NCBI RefSeq assembly: GCF_921293095.1
Contig: NC_060246.1
Location: 133,238,198 to 133,302,197 of the forward strand
DNA: 64,000 bases
DNA from: Ischnura elegans
Lineage: Eukaryota > Arthropoda > Insecta > Odonata > Coenagrionidae
Direction: 5' to 3'
Every line of letters starts with the position of its first letter. Position 1 is the first letter of the stretch. Both the position numbers and the translations under genes were made by a program. Positions 1 to 11,199 of the stretch are shown here, piece by piece. The notes below the pieces were generated by a model that was given only the letters and a program-made list of their open reading frames with translations, was not told where the DNA came from and made no database searches.

Positions 1-1085
1 TTCATATTTATTTTTGTAATATTGTGCGAAAAAAGAAAAAAAGAGCAATTAAAATTTAATAAAAAAATGACAAAATTAGTGATTGCAGAAAAAATTGAAA
101 CAAAAAAATAAAAATAAATGCTTATAGCAAAAAAGTAAAAAATAAAATTTATTGTAAAATAAAAAATATTTACTTAATTAATAATGTCTTTAGCACGTAA
201 TTGTATTTTGAAATTATTCTGATTCATGTTCTCGATTTTCTACTAACACAAGCAACACAGTATTCAGACAACATTGACAAATGTGCTCCAAAATTATTGT
301 ATTAATAACTGGCTGGTTGGTCCGAACATGGTTTACCGGGTCAGCTTGTGCGTCAAGTAACGTTAAGTTTAATGCGTCATATTTACATATGAAAGATTGT
401 TATTTAATTTTTTACTGTAAACATTAAATTACAATTACGCGACCATGGAAGAATTGGTAACACCTAGAGATAGGTATTGTGGAAGGTCGTAGCAGTTACG
501 ATGCGCAGAATATTTTCACGTGTACAAGAAAAGAATGAGAAACTACGATTTTTTTCACGTGAAAACGACGCATAGCTCTACACTTGCACACGATCGATTC
601 TATTCGCATATTACCCGTTTATAACTCATTTTGAAATATAATAGAAAAAATCCTTGTCAACATGTACCCGTATCATAAATATTTTCCTTTGAGAAAATGT
701 TGCGGTAAGATTTAAAATTTACAATTTAGGCCAGAGTCAACATACGTCTGCTCTAAAAATTTCAAGATGACACCGTAAATTTTATTGTAAGCTTTTTCTT
801 TAAAATTCATGTCAATTATATTTTCACAGACTTAGATTCTCCAAAATTTCGTTCCCCATTGGGCATCTCATACACTGGCAGCGTTGAATTATGTCGATCC
901 AAATTCGCAACAATGCACCTAACAAAAGAGTGCTGCAAAAAAACTGCAAATATATTCTGCAGTGTCCGGGTAAGCTAGCCGAAAAAATAAATTCGAAGCG
1001 GCATTTCCTGCGAAATCCCCGACCAGGCTCTGTCGTTACCTATTATGGAAAAACAATAATAAAAATGGAATGGGCACCACGCTAG
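1..1085. other. AT-rich noncoding DNA
   Basis: This stretch is AT-rich with many A and T runs. The longest open frame (64 codons from 891) resembles no family I know. No RNA gene, terminal repeat or splice-flanked exon is visible. Confidence 0.6.
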
Positions 1086-1420
1086 CTGTTGGTCCGAACG
1101 TTGGAATCGTCGAGGCGGAAAACGAAGTCAACGTCTGGGAACGCATCGTCCTTTGGTCGTTTCATCACGACGGCCAATAGGACGCCAGGAAATCGAGAAA
1201 TGCCGGGAAAATAAATAGCGAGGGCGGGAAGAAGGAGGAAAAGACAAGAGAAGAGCGCGAGCGAATAAGCCGCGTACGACGAACGTCGCCGTCCCCTCCT
1301 CCGATGGGGGATTTCTTCCTCTTTCCGATCCGAGACAACGTTTTAAGGAAAGGGTTTTAAAGGGAAAGCGCAAAAAGGAGGCGCAGGAAAATTTGCCAAG
1401 GATATTAAGGCGAGCACGAG
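1086..1420. other. CpG-rich patch in AT-rich DNA
   Basis: The base composition shifts sharply to GC- and CpG-rich sequence (several CGCG/GCGCGAGCG-type clusters around 1255-1330) and then falls back. A 120-codon open frame on the minus strand (1128-1490) has low-complexity, Arg/Ser-rich content and no recognisable domain, so I read it as a by-product of stop-poor GC-rich sequence. In animal genomes such patches can mark unmethylated promoters; that is inference here, as no gene start is visible. Confidence 0.4.
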
Positions 1421-2450
1421 GTGACCGAGATGCTGAACACTTCGGATGTGTCGAGAGAAAAATACTCAAATCACGTCTCATCATACGCAAATGTACTTAA
1501 ATATTAGAATCATACGCAAATTTTATGCATACGAAATTTTTTTCACTGTAAATTTCGTGCTTGGTGCGTGTCAGCAGCAATACCGGTGACTGGGTACAAA
1601 GTCTATTAATTAAATTAGCTAACTTTTTCCCCGACGTCATCAGCGTCATACGACGATGACGTTTTCTAGCCATCAGCGGATGAGATTTATCACAAAAAAA
1701 ACTAATTCAAAAATTCATTACAAAAATTTTAAAATACGAAATTTTTTCACGATAAATTTCATGCTTGGTGAGTAACTGACTTCGCACTAGTGCACGTGAC
1801 TGCGTAATTTGTCATTTGTTCAGACAATGCTTTAAATTTATATCAGTATAACCTTGCAATCAATCCAAGCGACTTCAGGCCGTCACATTGTGGAATTTCG
1901 TCATTTTCAAATAAGCATCACTGTTGTTCCTTATATTTAGCACCCTAAAGGCTTCAACAAAGTGGTTGTGTTGAGAAGGCTATTACTCGCCTGATGGACC
2001 ATTACTCATCAAACTTTCTCATCGAAGGCTGACAAAGGACAGTCTCTTCCACTTCACATGCACGAAAAACCTGAACATGTAATTAAGGGCAAAAATAGGG
2101 AATTTTTTAAGAGTTCTTTAAATTCAAAATGAAAATACTAGCATGATACAAAACTGAAAACTGAATTCTTTAAATTCAAAATGAAAAAACAAAATCAACT
2201 TCAAGCCACTTTCACGGCATTCGTTTTAGGGAGTATACATTTACATAGATTCCAACTCCATATGTTTCAGGGACAGTTTTTTAACTCCATACGTCAATTC
2301 CGTTGATCAGTTCAATTATATATATTCTGTTAACGCGGTCCATAATAATGGTTACGGTTAAAATGTATACTATCTTCCTAAATTAATCAAACCATAATCA
2401 CTTGAAAAGTAATCGCTTGTCGCGAGTGGGCACATAAGCGTTTTCATGAT
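1421..2450. other. AT-rich noncoding DNA with two short direct repeats
   Basis: It contains a repeat of about 40 bp at 1536-1575 and again, diverged, at 1736-1774 (shared core ACGAAATTTTTTTCAC, ending in GCTTGGTG). A second short repeat (TTCTTTAAATTCAAAATG) occurs near 2115 and 2166. No gene is visible. Confidence 0.5.
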
Positions 2451-2990
2451 ATATAAATCGATCCGACGTGTTCGTCCCATTTCCGAGCCCACAATCGGTA
2501 ACATCGCAGTTAAGTAGCGGGTATCGTTTCAATCCTACTTACGGTACAAAGCTGGGACGTCTCGGAGAAAAATGGGGAAAGATTACACACCGAGAAGAGG
2601 AGGAGGTAGCATGTGAAGTTTGGGGGGAAAGAAAGAGCACAGGGGGTGGGCCGAACAGCGGGTGGTGGAGGGGAAAGGAGAGGGGCTGTATGCTATTTGA
2701 GGAGCTTTCGGGAGGAGGAACGGGGAGGATAGGAAGAATGGATACGACCAGCTGCTGTTTCGTTACGAGCACGGTGGTGGTGGGCGACACGAGGAGGCTG
2801 TGCAGAGCGGAGGGAGGGAGCGAGGGGGTGGGTCCGAGCAGAGAAGCGGAATACGCCTCGGGGGGGGGGGGGGGGGTCCACTGGGAAAACAGTGGGGGGA
2901 CAACAACGGGGGGGGGGGGGAGGAGGGAAGAAAGCGGGGGACAACGGGGGTGGACACATTTCAGTGTACGCTTGCTTTTTATTTATTGAG
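2451..2990. repeat. G-rich, purine-skewed low-complexity tract
   Basis: The plus strand is strongly G/A biased, with a 17-G run at 2860-2876 and a 13-G run at 2908-2920 among many GGG clusters. Open frames on both strands here (for example 2468-2989 plus, 2693-2998 minus) are compositional: Gly/Arg-rich one way, Pro-rich the other. The tract could form G-quadruplexes on the plus strand. Confidence 0.7.
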
Positions 2991-5552
2991 ATCATCAATA
3001 GAGATGGTTTTGGTCAACAATGTTGCGATCGTGACTTTCAAGCTTGACGACAGGTATAGACGACCACTTGAAAAACCTATCTCGTAAACTAGTACATCGA
3101 TTGCAATTGGATAAACTAGATACCTACTTTTTCTTCCAATTATATCTTCACAAATCTATCAGTGCTCTCCTTCTACATCTGTTACTCAAGTTTTCATATC
3201 CGTTTATTTAGTACTATCAATTTATTTCTGAGGTTTATTAATATTATTTGCAATTCATCACTGCGTGAGAAGTTTTTTATCTGGCATGTTATGAAAAAAG
3301 GCGCGGTTTTCCGCGCTCGAGGGGCGATAGCTCCATTTTAAACGCCCATTATTGATGAATTTTTACTTTGAAAGGAAGAAATATTGGAACTGAAGGAAGT
3401 TATAAAAACTAAGTTCTCTTTTATACGACGTCATTTATTTATCCCTTGCTAGAAGTCCGTGGAGCGATGCAGAAGTGAAGATGAGGGAGAGGAATCAGCA
3501 ACAATGGTCTTAGACCGCTGGCAAAAACCTAAGTCCTATATAAAAAGTTTTTTGATGAGCGTGTTTACCCTTGAATTTGAAGTGTTGTTGTTGGGTTTTA
3601 ATTTTTAGGTGTTGTCGATAAATATATTTTTTGTAAGAACATTTCTTTTTCATATTTATAATAATATACTTTGAGATAACTCGTCTCGGAAACTACACCA
3701 TTGGCTTGAAAATCATGTATGCTAAAAATTATTTTCCATACATTTATCATTCCTGTGTAGCAGGTACAGAAGTTGAGCTGAAAAGCGAATCGGTCCAAAC
3801 TACTTAATTTTTCTAAACGTGAAAGTACTTAATGAATGGATATGATAACTTCAGTAATAGAAATAGACTTGTCAAGATACTATGTGAAGGTAAACGACAA
3901 TTATTTTGTTTCAATTTGGTCGAAGTCAAAGCTGCCCTCTCCTTGTGTTGATTAAACATTTTCCCTCTCGCTCCATGGAATGCATATCAATCTTCCCAAC
4001 TCTTGTGCCATTCACACCAACTCCAATTTCCACCCTTCAAACGCAGCCCTCTTATATTCGATCATCTCACATAAAATTTCTTCCGCTCCAATCTGTTTCT
4101 TATTATTTCGGCAAGAAATCAACCTTTCGACACCGAAACATCTATATTTGGTAGTCCCAACGAATTTTTAATTAGATACCATTATCCCAGTTTTATAATT
4201 GAGCCATCATACGCACGATACCCTAAGAGAAGATAAAAATTAATTATGAAACTAATTAAATGCTGACATTAGATGGCAGAAAGGATATAATATCTCTCCA
4301 GAAGTATTAGGTCCAACAAAATATATCGATTCACCGTAATCTCCTTCGATGCAAAAACAAATCCCTTGTTGCTTGCCTTATGTGCACTCAGATCGTTAGC
4401 ACATATGTTATTTCAAAATGTGAAAATGAGTACATAGTAATGCCGACAGAGGATGAGTTCTTGGCAAAATTCCTGAATAAAAAGGCCGGTACTGACTAGG
4501 AGACATCGCGATAGTGATGTTCGGGATTTGTATCAGGAAACTTCTCAGGACTATACAGGAAATGTAGAAAAATTATCACGGCTTTCTTCCGCAGGCACTG
4601 AAATTTGGAAAAATACTCATATAACTGACCTAAATGAATAGGGTTGGGATGTAACAGTGATTCCTAAAAACTACGTGAAAGAAAAAAAAGACTTTACAAG
4701 GATACGAGCACAGGGCGCCCGTGGCAAAAGTCCACGCTCCTCAACTATGTTTAGCTATGGCGATATCTACTGAGATTGATATTAACTTATTTTGGATTTA
4801 TCTCTCGAACCTAGGCCTAGAAGAAGAAAGCTGAGACACTTTTTTTCCACATTACCTGAATAGTTTCAAAAAAAAAATCGACCTTTACATTGCGGACTTC
4901 ACTCTCGCGAAGACTCTTTGTGAGCGTAGGAAAAATGAGGGACCACGTAGGGAGCTTTGTAAATGGAGAGATGAAAAATCACATAAAAATATAAAAATAG
5001 TCCCCGAAAAGGCTCACAGATATTTCATTGAAAGCGCAAGGAAGGATAGAGAGACGAAATTAAACACATGCATAGTTACAAAACATCATATAAACAAATT
5101 ATCAACAACCCCACTGCGTGGAAGGTGTAGGGGTAATATGCTGTCCGCTGACAACTGAAAAATGTATAAAATACAAAGAACTACAGTCTTCGCAAAAGCT
5201 TTTGCTATCTAGATGAGAAGAATACGGGATAGCAATAATATGGGAGGGGTAAGAGAAAGGAACGGAGGAGAAAATGAGCACATGGCGAGCAGAATGGCCA
5301 ACACTAGTGCAATGAGCGTATAAATGGAATTCCGAGGACATGTCGACTCCTCGCGGAACATTGGCCATGCAGCGACTCTGAAGAAGGGACCACCTCCGTC
5401 CCTCACTGCAGCCAAAAGCTGGGGGCATCAAAAGTCACTCAATACAAAAAACAAACATCAAATTTGGCAATGATTTTGTGAACACAAGCCGGTCGGCTAC
5501 ACCCATCCACCCGTGACTACTTTCTGAATTACACTTTCATTCCTGCAATTGA
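2991..5552. other. Unique AT-rich DNA upstream of the tandem duplication
   Basis: No feature is supported here. There is a small hairpin GCGCGGTTTTCCGCGC at about 3301-3316. The 109-codon minus-strand frame at 5102-5431 is unrecognised. The region ends where similarity to 16044 onward begins. Confidence 0.5.
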
Positions 5553-6650
5553 AAACTGAGGTATTCTGTATACTTTCGCTAGGACGGCACACTTAAAAAT
5601 AATTTTCCAAGGTTGACCAGGAGTGTCAAGAATTGCAAAGCCAAACAATAAGTTTGTAAGCAAATACTCACTAGCAGGTCCGATTTCAGCATTCATAAAT
5701 GGCACCACGAAATTCGACGTTGAACAGCGGTGGTTTTCAGCTATATCGGCCAAAAGGAACACAATAACGGCCATCCGCAGAAAGTTCTACACTGTTGAAT
5801 TCACTCGACATGAACCCAAGCACACAGAGAATGTTGAACACCTGACACCGACACTGAGAAGAGCAGATGAAGTTCACGAAACAGTTCACCAATCACCGCG
5901 CGCACAATTTTTTTATTCTTGTACAGACTGATGTTACCACATACCTATTGAGGCGGCTTCCAGGGTAGCATTTAAATATCTACTAAACTAGGAACTCCCC
6001 ACTTCACTTGCATTGCACTGTAAGAAACAAACGAAGCCGTACTTCAATGGTCCGACAGCTAACACGACCGAAGCACAACTGAGGATAAGAAAGTCTTTTA
6101 ATACGGCATATCCCCGGCGTAGCACCAGAGCAATTCGTATTCGACCCACAAACAAATATTTCCACAGAGCAATGGCATGACCTTCGGCAACGCAGACGTG
6201 TGAACAGCGAAACCGTTTCGACTACGTAAGTAACGGCGTATGCCCTTGGCCAATTTCAATGCATCATACAACGTCATGCATTCCTTAGAACCAATAGGAC
6301 CTAAGATTTGCTATTTACCTACTTGCACAAGTAGTATTTATTCGAAGACACCGAACATCAAGATTCATATGCTTGTAGATGAGGTCAGTACAGGCAGGAA
6401 GTATTTGACCAGGAAATGATAGATCATATGGAATGAAGTTTTATGGTGGCAGTGGAAGTAAAGAATGATAAATAAATCTTTATGGTGATTGTTACTATAC
6501 CCTATTGTAGAAAATTGCAGTTGAAGCTCAGGAAATCCACGTGAGAAATAAAAAACAGTGAATTTTAGCGTACGTTAAATATATCTTTTTAATCGACATA
6601 AAATTAAAAAAGAAAGACAAAGAATGAGCTGGAAAATTAAGAACCGGAAA
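5553..6650. other. Left end of unit A, possible exon remnant only
   Basis: The only gene-like signal is on the minus strand: an ATG at 5774 opens about 34 codons that end at a GTGAGT donor-like site (G at 5671). In unit B the ATG has become ATA and several changes are non-synonymous. I recognise no family. The rest of this stretch, and its unit B counterpart (16044-17130), shows nothing further. Confidence 0.3.
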
Positions 6651-6732
6651 AATATAGCTTTTAGCAAACTTTAGTTTTTTATTTGCGTAGCGATACGGAT
6701 CAGTACTACGTACTTAGGCATAGAGAATGGAC

Positions 6733-6993
6733 CAGTGGCGCCGACTACATGGGGCCTGAGGGGGCCCGAGCCCCCTCAAAAATTCGTTATGGGTGTGAGG
6801 AAAAAATGTGTCAGGCTTTTCGATTTTCCCCGGAGTATCCAGATATTGAGATTCGAGTAATTAGGGTTCTAATGTTGATCATATGACTCTTCTGAAATGC
6901 TTAAAAAACTTAAAACTCATTACTTATACAATTTCCCGGGGTAAGATCCCCAGTTTGGGACCCCCCAATATTTTTTGTAAGTCGGCCTTCCTG
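6733..6993. mobile_element. hAT-like MITE in arm 1 of unit A
   Basis: The element starts CAGTGGCGCCGACTACA, and its other end reads TGTAAGTCGGCCTTCCTG, a decayed inverse of the start. It includes the palindromic core GGGGCCCGAGCCCC style sequence. It interrupts arm 1 where arm 2 is continuous. The flanking 8-mers GAATGGAC and GAATTTAT may be a decayed target duplication. The CAGTGGCG terminus recurs in other MITEs of this window. Confidence 0.6.
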
Positions 6994-7004
6994 GAATTTA
7001 TGAT

Positions 7005-7263
7005 TACAATAGAAATTACCATGCACCATAGTATTTATAAAAAAAGGAAAATTCGTTTAAATCGCCGATTGATTTCCTCAAAACATCACACTTGCGTCGT
7101 ATTAAAGGAGTATCCAACATGTGTGAGAGGCTGGAACGTGTCTCGCGGCCTGAGGCTGCCACTGAGATGGGTGGGACAAAAAGTGAAAGTGAAATTTGGC
7201 ACTCTTTAAAACTGTGCCGGTTTTTACCAACTACGCAGCCTGTTAATCTCAATCACAACATCG
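7005..7263 (+). promoter_or_regulatory. Conserved 5' flank of tRNA-Tyr
   Basis: About 250 bp upstream of the tRNA is conserved between the inverted arms, best from 7098 to 7240. The differences, read in the only long open frame, are mainly amino-acid changing (for example GTA/GCA, ATG/AAG, CTG/CCG), so this is not coding constraint. It may hold upstream pol III elements or simply be residual arm homology. Confidence 0.4.
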
Positions 7264-7354
7264 CCTTCGGTAGCTCAGTTGGTAGAGCGGTGGACTGTAG
7301 AAGGAAAGACAATCAGATATCCATAGGTCGCTGGTTCAAATCCGGCCCGAAGGA
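7264..7354 (+). tRNA. tRNA-Tyr (GTA) with 18-nt intron
   Basis: The cloverleaf is complete. The acceptor CCTTCGG pairs perfectly with CCGAAGG, followed by discriminator A. The D arm is GCTC/GAGC. The anticodon stem is GTGGA/TCCAT with one G-T wobble, and the anticodon loop is CTGTAGA with GTA. The T arm is GCTGG/CCGGC with loop TTCAAAT. An intron AAGGAAAGACAATCAGAT sits one base 3' of the anticodon, the canonical nuclear position, and introns are the rule for eukaryotic tRNA-Tyr. Internal A box (TAGCTCAGTTGG) and B box (GGTTCAAATCC) are intact. Transcription should end at the T7 run 7357-7363. The gene looks functional. Confidence 0.96.
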
Positions 7355-7363
7355 AATTTTTTT
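7355..7363 (+). terminator. Pol III terminator of tRNA-Tyr
   Basis: Seven T residues (7357-7363) lie two bases after the discriminator base. This is a standard RNA polymerase III stop. The same run occurs at 17832-17838 for the unit B copy. Confidence 0.85.
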
Positions 7364-7668
7364 CGCCGTACTTAAACCATATAAAATCTTTAATCGTTTA
7401 ATTTTTAGGCATCTTAATGCTACACTTAAAATTTGAAGGTTAAAAACTACAATCCAACAATTAGAAGAGTAATCCAAATCATCATTAGCCGTCGTTTTTT
7501 AATTTACAACTACTTATATAAGATTTCTCCTATTGCCGTCACGCCGCGCCGTTCCATTTCTTCCGGACGATATTTGTTCGTACTATGCCACGAACCTCCT
7601 TAAAATCACCGCGTCACAAACAGCGCAAAAAGATTAGTTAATGCTTGATAGAATAATTGTAAGTATTA

Positions 7669-7902
7669 AGGCCGTTTTACACGGGGCACGGAATTGCGCA
7701 GGTTAGAGCTGCATTAATTTCTAAAATGGCATGGAATTGCGCGAATGCATGAACGAAATTAGAACAGGGGCTATTTTGCCGTCTCGCATCCACGCATTCT
7801 CGCATGTGTTCTAGCAATTCACCGCTTTACACGACGTAATTTTTATTGCGCCTTCGCACGTACGTCAGGTTGCGCAATTCCGTGTACCGTGTAAAACGGC
7901 CT
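7669..7902. mobile_element. TTA-flanked MITE, unit A
   Basis: Perfect termini AGGCCGTTTTACACGG and its inverse are flanked by TTA on both sides (7666-7668 and 7903-7905). Inner inverted blocks CACGGAATTGCGCA extend the terminal repeat. The equivalent position in inverted arm 2 (about 13620) is continuous. The 3-bp TTA duplication suits the PIF/Harbinger type; TTAA would suit piggyBac or Kolobok, and the ends cannot fully exclude that. Confidence 0.8.
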
Positions 7903-8400
7903 TTAAATAGTATCAGAGTTTACCAATACTAGAAGGGGATGATGGAAATAATTGAAAATGCACCTCCAGGGTGCTCTTTGCCACTTATATTCATGCTGAT
8001 ATTTCATACTTTTCCACACGCATTCTTAGTTGTACAAAAATATTTGCTCCATGAAGATCTTAAAAGCTTTTACTGATAATATAGCAGAGGCGCAGCTTCA
8101 CCATACCTGCAGTTCCTCAACAATCCAAGCCCGTGACGCACACCGCCTTTCTCAGCGATTTCCAACTAAATCATTTCCTTACATAAGCATAGATGGTGAA
8201 TGCAAAGGATATGGTGCACATCTGTATTACTACACAAATCAGATGCCGCTATGTGATTAAAGGGAAAAAGTATTAAGTTCTTAACATAATCCTTGAAATC
8301 CACACTCTGGGAGCCACGTACTTTTGCTTTTCAATCCAAGGAAGTAATCTTTGATCGCTAATCTTTTTAAGATAAAAATGCAACTGTACCGAAAATTGGC

Positions 8401-8952
8401 TTAATTCTTCACAATATAAAGTAAAAACAAGATTTTTTACGAAAGGTACAGATTTGAATTTTCGAGTTATTTTGCTTCAGCCGAATTGTGTACTAAAAAG
8501 CCAAATGGCTAAATATTTCAACTGATTCGGGCGTGATAAAGTTCAACATATTGAAATGAAAGGTAGTTGCACTTTTCCACAATAATTTAATGCGTGCGAC
8601 GCGCTTCGACTCACAGAGATCTCTCGAAGATCGTCCATTTACTATTCGTTGACATTTATAATTTATAATATACAATTTTTATGCGAAACAAAAACGGTAA
8701 AAATAGTTTACTCGATCTTCCACTTCTAGGTACTCTCTGTGCCGCAAAACCTCCTTATGTCATCGTGAATTTTCTTTGAATTTATATCATTCGAGATATA
8801 ATGTATATTTTGTAATAAAAACACCCGAGTACGTTCCATACCAGGCTAGCACAAGTTGTTTCACTGAAACATAAGTCCAATTTGTGCGATAAGCATTCAT
8901 CAGATCCGCGCACTCATCATAAGGAAACAAAGTGACTTTAGTTTTCACAGTT
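8401..8952. other. Unit A spacer, nothing recognised
   Basis: AT-rich DNA shared with unit B (18861-19413). The short minus-strand frame 8493-8675 is unrecognised. Confidence 0.5.
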
Positions 8953-9035
8953 CCCTCGGTAGATCAGTGGTGGACTACAGAAGGCAACAAGAGTAAGAAA
9001 TCAATGGGTCGGTGATTCATCTCAGGCTCGGAGGT
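8953..9035 (+). pseudogene. Decayed tRNA-Tyr copy, unit A
   Basis: The order and spacing match the intact tRNA-Tyr: CCCTCGG, then TAGATCAG, a shortened D arm, TGGACTACAGAAGG in place of TGGACTGTAGAAGG, a GGTCGGTGATTC block and a GGAGG end. The anticodon GTA is changed to CTA, the D arm has lost bases, and the B box is damaged. It should not be functional. The intron-like insert is retained, so it came from a genomic copy and not from mature RNA. Confidence 0.65.
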
Positions 9036-9695
9036 ATTTCTTTTATTTGGGTATTCTTAAAATAAAATAAAAATACTTTGTTCTATTCCACACTTTATTT
9101 TAGATAGTACGACCCGGGCTTCTGCATATCATGCTATCATCCTGCATTTTTATTTTATGATGAAGCAGTTCCACAAAGTAACGCCGGGGACCGTGTCTTA
9201 TATTAGGAATCTATTTCAATATATTTAATGAGATTTATTTCTCTCCAAATGATTTTTCCTTGTAGAGCAATAATTGGTGCTCGGAATATTTATTAGCAAT
9301 ATAAGATAAATACGACTATTCCACTAGCTCACATCAACCTTTGTTGACCATAGCAAATATCGATAAGTATTGTTTCACAATAATTTCTCTAATGGTACCT
9401 ACTATAACTAATGAATGCATTAAATGGACGTGATAACAGAGTTAAAACCACCGCAATCCAATGTTATCATTTAGAGAATACAACACGGTTAGCTATCAGT
9501 AATTTATTTTTAAGGCTTCAGAAATAGATGTTAACAACATTCGGATTCATATTAATTATCCCAAGTGAGAACGAGTGTTCACACGAGAGAATTCAGTCAT
9601 TGTAAAGGTCAAGGAGCGGAATCAACGCCACCTTTGAGTGATTCTTCTGCATTTGTCTCGCTCATACGAGAGGATACGTTATCATCGCTTTAATC
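9036..9695. other. Unit A spacer, nothing recognised
   Basis: AT-rich DNA shared with unit B (19497-20158). It contains TTTCTCTAATGGTAC at about 9385, a motif that reappears at about 10095 inside the neighbouring repeat. Confidence 0.5.
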
Positions 9696-10170
9696 GGCGT
9701 ATTAATGGGGAAGGAACGGGGGCACGTGCCCTCCTCCCAAGACGCTTAAAAATGGACAAGATTTCTAATAATACGATTATCATTATGTTCGTTTTATTTT
9801 TTGTGTTACAGAGCATCAATACAAGCCTTGAGGACAACTCAAGAAGACAGATTAGCCGGTCAATGGTTATTCGCTAGTCAGCGCTCGAAAGAAAAAAGCA
9901 TCGCCAAAGTGGGAAATGGTCTCGAAAATTGTCGTAATTATTTATGCAACTTATTAATATTTATGTATTAATAACTTTAACATTAAAATAATATTTCGAA
10001 TTTAAATTAAGTTATTGTTTCACGTTGTTTTTATCTCAGATATAAGAAGACCGTTGGCCCTCCAAGAAAAAAATCCTCGATATGTTACGCAATTATTTCT
10101 CTAATGGTACTATGTAACTATTGTATGCCCTCCCTCCCCCAAGAAAAATATCCTGGATCCGTCCTCGATC
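9696..10170. mobile_element. Dispersed hAT-like repeat, unit A
   Basis: This is a relative of the better-delimited element at 37752-38152. Both share GGGGGCACGTGCCC, CCCAAGACGCTT, ATTCGCTAGTCAGCGCTCG and the AAGACCGT block, then end in CCTGGATC-type sequence. Here the left end is eroded and the right end is partly duplicated. The 8-mer CTAGTCAG at 9874-9881 is the empty counterpart of the insertion site of the 3.6-kb transposon in unit B. Confidence 0.6.
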
Positions 10171-10526
10171 GTTTTCAAGGACGCTTGTCTATTCCCGAGA
10201 ATAGATTACATCAGTAGTGAAGATTTGCAATAAAGCAAACGAAAAGGGCACTAATTGGCGGTTTTATGATTTTCAGTAGTTACAAATTTATTTGACCACG
10301 TCAACAATAACAATGAAATAAAAATTTGATGAGTGAAAAAAAATATTCACACAAAGACAAAAATTCAGTGGTAAGCTGAATTATTTCAACATTTACTTTA
10401 ACCTTCATGTTTAAAGAATAGCTACTCGTTATTTGCAATGATACATATTGATACGAATGTCATACGCTTTGAAATCAATTTTTGATGCCTAATGAATAAC
10501 ACCGAAGACCCTGAATTGTGTGGATA
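10171..10526. other. Unit A spacer, nothing recognised
   Basis: AT-rich DNA shared with unit B (24219-24555). No feature seen. Confidence 0.5.
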
Positions 10527-10700
10527 TATAGTAAAACCTCTCTATAACGAACCCAATTTAACGAAAATTTTACGAAACCTCCCCATTTCGAAGTAGTTGA
10601 GCCGGTCTTAGAGCCTTCCAATGGGCATGCACGAAAAAAAACCTCCTGTGACGAACCTCTCTAATTACGAAAATTCTTCACAACGAAGCCTCCGCTTGGG
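10527..10700. mobile_element. pogo/Tigger-like terminal fragment, unit A
   Basis: The run GTAAAACCTCTCTATAACGA followed by repeated AACGAA/CCTC motifs resembles the termini of Tigger-type Tc1/mariner elements (CAGTAGAACCTCT...). No opposite end is clear, so this is a fragment. The unit B copy lies at 24560-24730. Confidence 0.45.
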
Positions 10701-11199
10701 CCAAAAACGTAAAAAGTTTTCCTCAAGAACGATTTACTGATATAAAAACTACACTATTTTGCACACACTGGTATTTTTACCATCGGCATATGTGTAATAT
10801 GCTGGAAATAGAACCGCAGCGTAGGATACCGAGTCTAAACTGTTCCGCTCCGGGCTTCGAAGGGGTTCACATCCGTGACCTACAGAGCGGAGGGAATGAA
10901 GGAAACTTGACACTAGGCTCCGTGTATGACATAGTCAACTGTGATGGTTCCCACTATAAGAAACGTGAATGGGAAGCCAAAGCGCAGCCCCGTGCGGCTC
11001 CAGCTACTGCACCGCCCCAACCTTCGTTCCGCTCCGAGCAGAAGTGCTTGGCAATTTTGGCAACTGGCGAGTTGGCTCATGGTTCGCAAGACAATCCACG
11101 GAGCTTCTCTTTTTAGATTAACTTTAGATAATAACCCATTGAGCATCCCTTAAGCAAAATAAGCTTTTCTTTCTTCCGTCCTTACATTAATGTGTGCAT
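10701..11199. other. Unit A spacer with a neutral open frame
   Basis: An open frame of 108 codons (10790-11116) is also open in unit B (24835-25152). Most differences between the two copies change the amino acid (L/Q, S/R, G/V, D/A, Y/N, Q/P, P/L, A/V), so I do not treat it as a gene. Nothing else is visible. Confidence 0.5.

Larger units (their letters stand above)
6650..8400 (+). repeat. Inverted-repeat arm 1 of unit A (tRNA-Tyr locus)
   Basis: This segment resembles the reverse complement of 13100-14370. Similarity runs through the tRNA gene, about 250 bp of 5' flank, and over 900 bp of 3' flank (for example the TTCCATTTCTTCCGGACGA block at about 7552 and on the minus strand near 13720). 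The arms are much more diverged than units A and B, so the inverted duplication predates the tandem one. Arm 1 carries two MITE insertions (6733 and 7669) that arm 2 lacks. Confidence 0.8.

Noticed and set aside
1128-1490. 120-codon minus-strand open frame
   Set aside because: Arg/Ser-rich translation of a CpG-rich patch, with no recognisable family.
2468-2998. Gly-rich and Pro-rich open frames of up to 173 codons
   Set aside because: They are products of a G-rich low-complexity tract open on both strands.
7092-7436. Open frame running through the tRNA-Tyr gene and its upstream flank, also seen on the minus strand at 13913-14233
   Set aside because: The frame overlaps a tRNA gene. The similarity between copies is explained by DNA homology, with mostly non-synonymous changes.
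10790-11116. 108-codon open frame kept open in both tandem units
   Set aside because: Nearly all differences between the two copies change the amino acid, and no domain is recognisable, so there is no sign of protein constraint.
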